The notes below the pieces were generated by a model. That model saw nothing but the letters and a program-made list of their open reading frames with translations, was not told where the DNA came from and searched no databases. A stretch of DNA of 64,000 nt from an uncultured SAR86 cluster bacterium (GTDB lineage: Bacteria; Pseudomonadota; Gammaproteobacteria; Magnimaribacterales; AG-339-G14), in the NCBI GenBank assembly GCA_902635045.1, contig CACPMT010000005.1, forward strand, positions 1 to 64,000. The letters are read 5' to 3'. The translations under genes and the position numbers were made by a program. Positions 63,928-64,000 of the stretch are shown one piece after another (positions within the stretch are counted from its first letter, which is position 1; every line of letters begins with the position of its first letter).

Positions 63928-64000
63928 GAAAGTCAATTTATAAAAAAAAACTTACTTCGTCAAAATTTATTTTATTATTTTGCTAACATAAAAATTTAAA

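Overview
The window is an AT-rich bacterial chromosome segment with tightly packed genes, very short spacers and many start/stop overlaps. The gene content is gammaproteobacterial: rpoE-rseA-htrA-lepA-lepB-rnc-era-recO order, sdhE/ygfZ pair, rsmJ, trmJ, ampD/ampG, yajQ, prfB-lysS. Together with a proteorhodopsin, a TonB-dependent receptor and a fatty-acid-oxidation-type gene set, this points to a streamlined surface-ocean gammaproteobacterium of the SAR86 type. The lineage is an inference from gene content; no 16S rRNA is present. No insertion sequence, prophage, CRISPR array or toxin-antitoxin cassette was seen.

Layout. 1-2.8 kb: end of a D-amino-acid dehydrogenase, then ampD, yajQ and ampG (cell-wall recycling). 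3.1-5.1 kb: groES-groEL, closed by a strong terminator. 5.1-7.1 kb: a PuuD-like membrane protein converging on a CorC/HlyC-type protein. 7.1-10.5 kb: rpsP-rimM-trmD-rplS, where S16 carries a very long acidic repeat tail, then xerD. 10.5-17.6 kb: dsbC, alaC, hom, thrC, prfB (with the classical +1 frameshift) and lysS. 17.6-20.2 kb: acyl-CoA dehydrogenase, APH-type kinase, a DUF6285 protein and an unlisted 41-residue membrane peptide. 20.2-25.5 kb: mdh, a thiolase-like protein, two catabolic enzymes and a glycerophosphodiesterase. 25.4-29.6 kb: nrdAB behind a tandem pair of NrdR boxes. 29.6-34.0 kb: glpK, argF, a SerA-type dehydrogenase and an SDR.

34.0-34.4 kb is the most striking non-coding stretch: an extremely AT-rich block with 17-bp direct repeats next to two perfect inverted DnaA boxes and a near-perfect third, just before ung. 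35-46 kb: ygfZ/sdhE, then the sigma-E stress operon without rseB, running on into lepA, lepB, rnc, era and recO. A DUF3604 lipoprotein sits where pdxJ is usually found, followed by acpS, adk, tsaB, uppP and rsmJ. 49-56.7 kb: plsB, tRNA-Leu, yajC-secD-secF, suhB, trmJ and tRNA-Glu. 56.9-58.6 kb: a PII protein with an altered T-loop and its ammonium transporter. 58.5-59.1 kb: a near-consensus promoter, a long leader and a 54-residue protein made of YRGxK repeats. 59-64 kb: a TonB-dependent receptor, a MATE exporter and a proteorhodopsin carrying Gln at the spectral-tuning site (blue-type), ending in a strong terminator.

Most of the window is housekeeping. The parts that merit a second look are the DnaA-box region, the S16 tail, the YRG-repeat protein with its leader, the PII variant and the DUF3604 insertion. 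All functional calls rest on reading motifs, gene order and length by eye; no database search was possible.
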